Shown: positions 60,711 through 64,000 of the stretch, piece after piece
Layout of the letters: each line of letters begins with the position of its first letter
How positions within the stretch are numbered: position 1 is the first letter of the stretch
Source of the DNA: Cryptomeria japonica
Lineage: Eukaryota > Streptophyta > Pinopsida > Cupressales > Cupressaceae
Assembly: GCF_030272615.1 (NCBI RefSeq)
Contig: NC_081405.1
Location: 610,325,065 to 610,389,064, forward strand
Direction of reading: 5' to 3'
DNA length: 64,000 nt
Translations under genes and position numbers: made by a program
The notes under the pieces: model-generated
The model's input: only the letters and a program-made list of their open reading frames with translations
Database searches by the model: none
What the model was told of the DNA's origin: nothing

Positions 60711-61329
60711 AATGATAATATAAGAGAAAGTAGTATGAAGAAATTTGGAAATTCGTTTTGCCAGTTTTTGGAAAACTTGCTTAAGAAAATGTGATTATGG
60801 TGTCGTCTGGATAACTTCTCCGTCGTTTTCTTGCTACGAAGAGTAGCTTTCTATCAAAGATCATCTGCCCTCAAAATCTGGAGGATCATTATCCAACCAA
60901 CATCAAGAATACTAGGAACCATGCAATTATATTCTAACCATATATTATTATGTCAACAGAATATACATCACCAAACATGTTGTCTCAAAATGGATAATCA
61001 CATTACATATGTAACCATTAAAAATACTATCAATCAACAATTACACCCTTAACATTGTCAATGAGCTCATATTTTCTAGTATAGCCACCATGAACTAGCA
61101 ATGTGCTTGTAGTAATAGATAGAAACATAACATCACTATTTACTACTTGTGATACCTTGTGCCATCTTCTAAAATAGTATTATTCTCTTAGATGATGCCA
61201 CATAGAGTCTAGATCTATTATAATAATTTTTTGCATTACCATTCATGCTTCCAACAATAATACATTCTATATGTAGATTTTATTTATTTTTGAAATGACT
61301 AGTAGTTCCTAAGACACCACTACATGTAA
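60711..61329. other. 3' flank of the second CAT gene
   Basis: AT-rich, no gene seen. The 3' untranslated region should lie in the first few hundred bases. Confidence 0.5.
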
Positions 61330-62535
61330 CATGAAGATTGGCAGTATTAATTTTGTGGTTTCGGTGGAGGCTATTGTAAAGGTGATAGGGTTGCCCCTTG
61401 ATGGTGCGTCCTTTCAAAAAAAAAAAAAAAAGGGAATTACAAGGATGACTTGTTGGATATTGTTGGTGCTAGGATATGTTTTGGTGTTTCGGTATTGCAG
61501 AGAGTTAAGTTGGTGTTTGATCTGTTGAGCTCCGGTACGATTATATCCTTGGTTGTAGATTTGGGAGAGTGTTTGGGATGTTCTTGTGTATCTTCAATTC
61601 ATATGGTTCATGATTTGGTGCTCCACAAGTTATCTTTCTTGTCCCAGTTGTTGCTATTAAGTGTCCTTGAGTATTAGTGTAATGATCCATGAAGATTTGA
61701 TTAAGTGTTGTTGGTACAACTATTGCAGATGGTTTTAACATGCTTGTTGGTGTTTCCTAATCATGTCCTATCTATTTTAGTGGCTGGTATTGCTCATTGT
61801 GTGCATTATTGAAGATCTTATGGGTCTGGTGATGTTCTTCATGTTATGCGACATTTTCGGTAGTGTAGCATGTTGCGATTGATCTTGGCGAGATTTATGG
61901 TGGTGTTGTGTGTTCGAGGATTTGATTTGGGTCCATGCTATGTCATCTATGGCATTTTATTGGTTTGGTGGTTGATCCATGTATCGTGGGATGTAATTTT
62001 GTAGCTAGGTGTTAAGGGTTTAGCCGACCATGTAGTCAAAGTTGATGATTTGTTTAAATAGGTGTTATATTCATGTAATTTGGGTATGGTAGTTGTGTCT
62101 GCATTATCAGAGAGTGGTATATTTGTGAACAAGTGAATTCATCTTTCGGTGTGAAGTTTTGAGTAGAGATTGTAGCAAGGAATACACATGTGCTTAATTG
62201 GAACTGTCATCAGGCATTTGAAGATGCTCTACTTCTAGTTCATCTAAATTGGATTGTAGTCTGAATGTTATTGTAAGGTAGTGAACCTTCCCTGAGGGTT
62301 ATAGCCTTCTAAGTTATTATATTTTGAACATTGAGCTCTGGGAAGCGTGTTTGAATGCATGTACATTCCCCATTGTAATATTTACACATACTATTGTAGA
62401 GTATCATCTTATTGTGGGTAGGTTCCCACCGTGGTTTTTCCCTTAACCAGGTTTTCCATGTCAAAATATTGGTGTTATGTGTGTTGTTGTTATTGTGTTC
62501 ATTTGTGTTCTTATTGCAGTCCTTCCCCCCTTATT
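61330..62535 (+). repeat. Copia-type LTR fragment with a short stretch of linked ORF
   Basis: From about 61690 the sequence follows the LTR at 3200-4126: GTAGTGAACCTT, GTTATAGCC, GAGCTCTGG, ATGTACATTCCCC, then CCACCGTGGTTTTTCCC and GGTTTTCCATG (62430-62462), ending at a C-rich tract. The piece before it (61340-61440) reads VEAIVKVIGLPLDG, a short motif that recalls a retroelement-linked plant ORF and weakly matches 43040-43070. The ends are not defined. It is a fragment of an old element. Confidence 0.6.
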
Positions 62536-64000
62536 TTAAATTTTGAAATCACTCCCTTTTAGTTGTGGAGTTGGTCATTTCCTAAAGTAATGTCTCGCAT
62601 CACGCTCCTTTTCTAAGTTAGTCGTGGAGTTAAGAATTTCTAGAATTCTCCAATCGCCCTACGCCTCCTACCTTGTGCTTGGTCACTATGTTATAGGTTA
62701 TAGAAAGCTCGCAAGTCCCGACCATAGGTTCGTAAGTTACAGTTTTCCTCGACCAAGCGACATGTCAAATCTTTCCTAGGTTTTGGGGAGCCGCCTTTGT
62801 ATTAGGTTTTATATGAACTAACACTATTTGCCTTATTAGCATGAACAAGCCGAATTAAGGGACCATTTAAAGAGGTGAAGTAAATGTGGCATTTAAGGCA
62901 TGTCACATCAGTTAAGTACATGGATGGGGTGGCAAATGATTTTTGAGGTAGCCTCCATTTTTTTGAGTTCTCTAAGTGTATCATCTAGCTCGCACTCATG
63001 GAGAGTATAATACAAAATAAATTGGTGGGTGTGCAAGACATAGTGAAGGAGTTGTTGAATTTTGAAAAATTCTTGCAAGAGGGTCAGTGCAAGAAGATGA
63101 GTCCACTTTTTGCCCAAAAAGTGGAAGTGTTTTCCCTGATTTTCACGTTTTGTCTCATTTGAGCTTAAATTTTGAAACACTTGGAGATTAAATCTTGGAA
63201 AAAGTCAGTATAATAAAAGATAGCCCTTTGAGTCTACTTTCCAAATATGTAATTTATTTTAATACCCACATAATAAAAAATAACTTTTTGAATGGAGTTT
63301 TAATTTTTTTTTTTTAAAATGGTTGTTTTAGGACCATACCATGCATGTGTACGACCCACACTTTTTGACACAATTAAAATTATTTTCTCAAACCGTTATG
63401 GAAGATTATTTGTAACACACCGAAGATTGATGAGCATAATTTTTTGTATTTTTTTTTTAATATATTTTTTTTAATTAATTTTTTAATGACCGTAATTATC
63501 TTTTTAAAAATTTGACGTGTACGACCAACATAATTTGACGTAAACTTAGCATTTTTTGAATTTTTTTTTTAAATAGAAAAGAATTTTGTGTAGATTGATG
63601 ACATATAATATTTTTTTAAAAATTCATTAAAATAAAAAAGTTATTAAATTAACAAAATTAGTTAATATTTCAAGTTTATGGACTCGATTTAGTATAAATT
63701 AAAATAAAAATAGTTGAAATAATCAAATTTTTTAAAAAAATTGCATATTTAGAATCTAGACAGCATAATCTGAAATGAGTTTTAATTTCGTATAAAAATT
63801 CTCTAATTAGAGGCACGTAAACTATTTTAGAAGTTCATATTTGTGCTTTCGCTCATGGAGATCTAAATTTGCAGGTCCATGTCTCAGGTGTAGCCATCCT
63901 AGGCCTATCCTAGACCTAATCCCGAGGCAAGTGGCCAGTTGTGGAATCAACTTCCACAAAATGGGGGCCTGTTCCTGAAATTACCATTATTGTCCAAAAA
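62536..64000. other. AT-rich end region with weak repeats
   Basis: No gene. GTGTACGACC recurs at about 63348 and 63520, each followed by a TTTGAC-like tail. ATATTTAGAATCTA near 63745 also occurs in the DNA transposon at about 15644. This may be another relic of that group, but no terminal repeats are visible. Confidence 0.4.

Overview
The window is a gene-poor stretch of plant nuclear DNA, most likely from a gymnosperm (conifer-like) genome. Spliced plant genes sit among old, nested LTR retroelements, PPR-gene debris, plant-type LINE fragments and long microsatellites. The gymnosperm call is an inference from this layout and from retroelement-linked ORFs that resemble conifer repeats as I remember them; no database search was possible.

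Layout. Positions 1-22250 are one nested retroelement stack. A minus-strand Ty3/gypsy element (Athila/Tat-like, tRNA-Asp primer site) carries a Copia-type element at its left (LTR 3200-4126), a solo LTR inside its integrase region (5054-6349), and a nearly 10-kb Copia element inside its 5' LTR (11851-21833, 5-bp duplication gaaga). That Copia element holds its own solo LTR (18038-19557, duplication gactg) and a 1-kb DNA transposon with terminal inverted repeats (14819-15808). Positions 22600-27990 hold an unrecognised ORF, an LTR-like block, AT-rich DNA and a 121-bp tandem repeat. Positions 27990-36230 hold decayed PPR genes, two of which form a large inverted repeat (arms 29802-30605 and 35120-36228). 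Positions 36400-40640 hold two opposed remnants of a retroelement-linked accessory ORF. Positions 41180-43481 hold two LINE RNase H fragments, one with a 3' poly(A) tail.

Positions 44505-49010 are a 4.5-kb element with near-perfect terminal inverted repeats, two arrays built on a GTACGGGTT-like core (one ending in a perfect 59-bp palindrome), and a (CT)n core with a 500-base assembly gap. Its ends resemble those of the 1-kb element at 14819-15808. I consider this pair the best candidate for an undescribed family.

The only genes that look functional are two tandem plus-strand cationic amino acid transporter genes (CAT1/5/8 type, 581 and 585 residues), each with two exons and one intron at the same position and phase: 51108-54536 and 56834-60710. 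The second gene's intron contains a decayed extra first exon with its duplicated upstream region. The second gene therefore looks like a join between exon 1 of one tandem copy and exon 2 of another. A small MITE lies about 560 bp upstream of the first gene. The right end (61330-64000) holds another Copia-type LTR fragment and AT-rich DNA. I saw no tRNA, rRNA or CRISPR.
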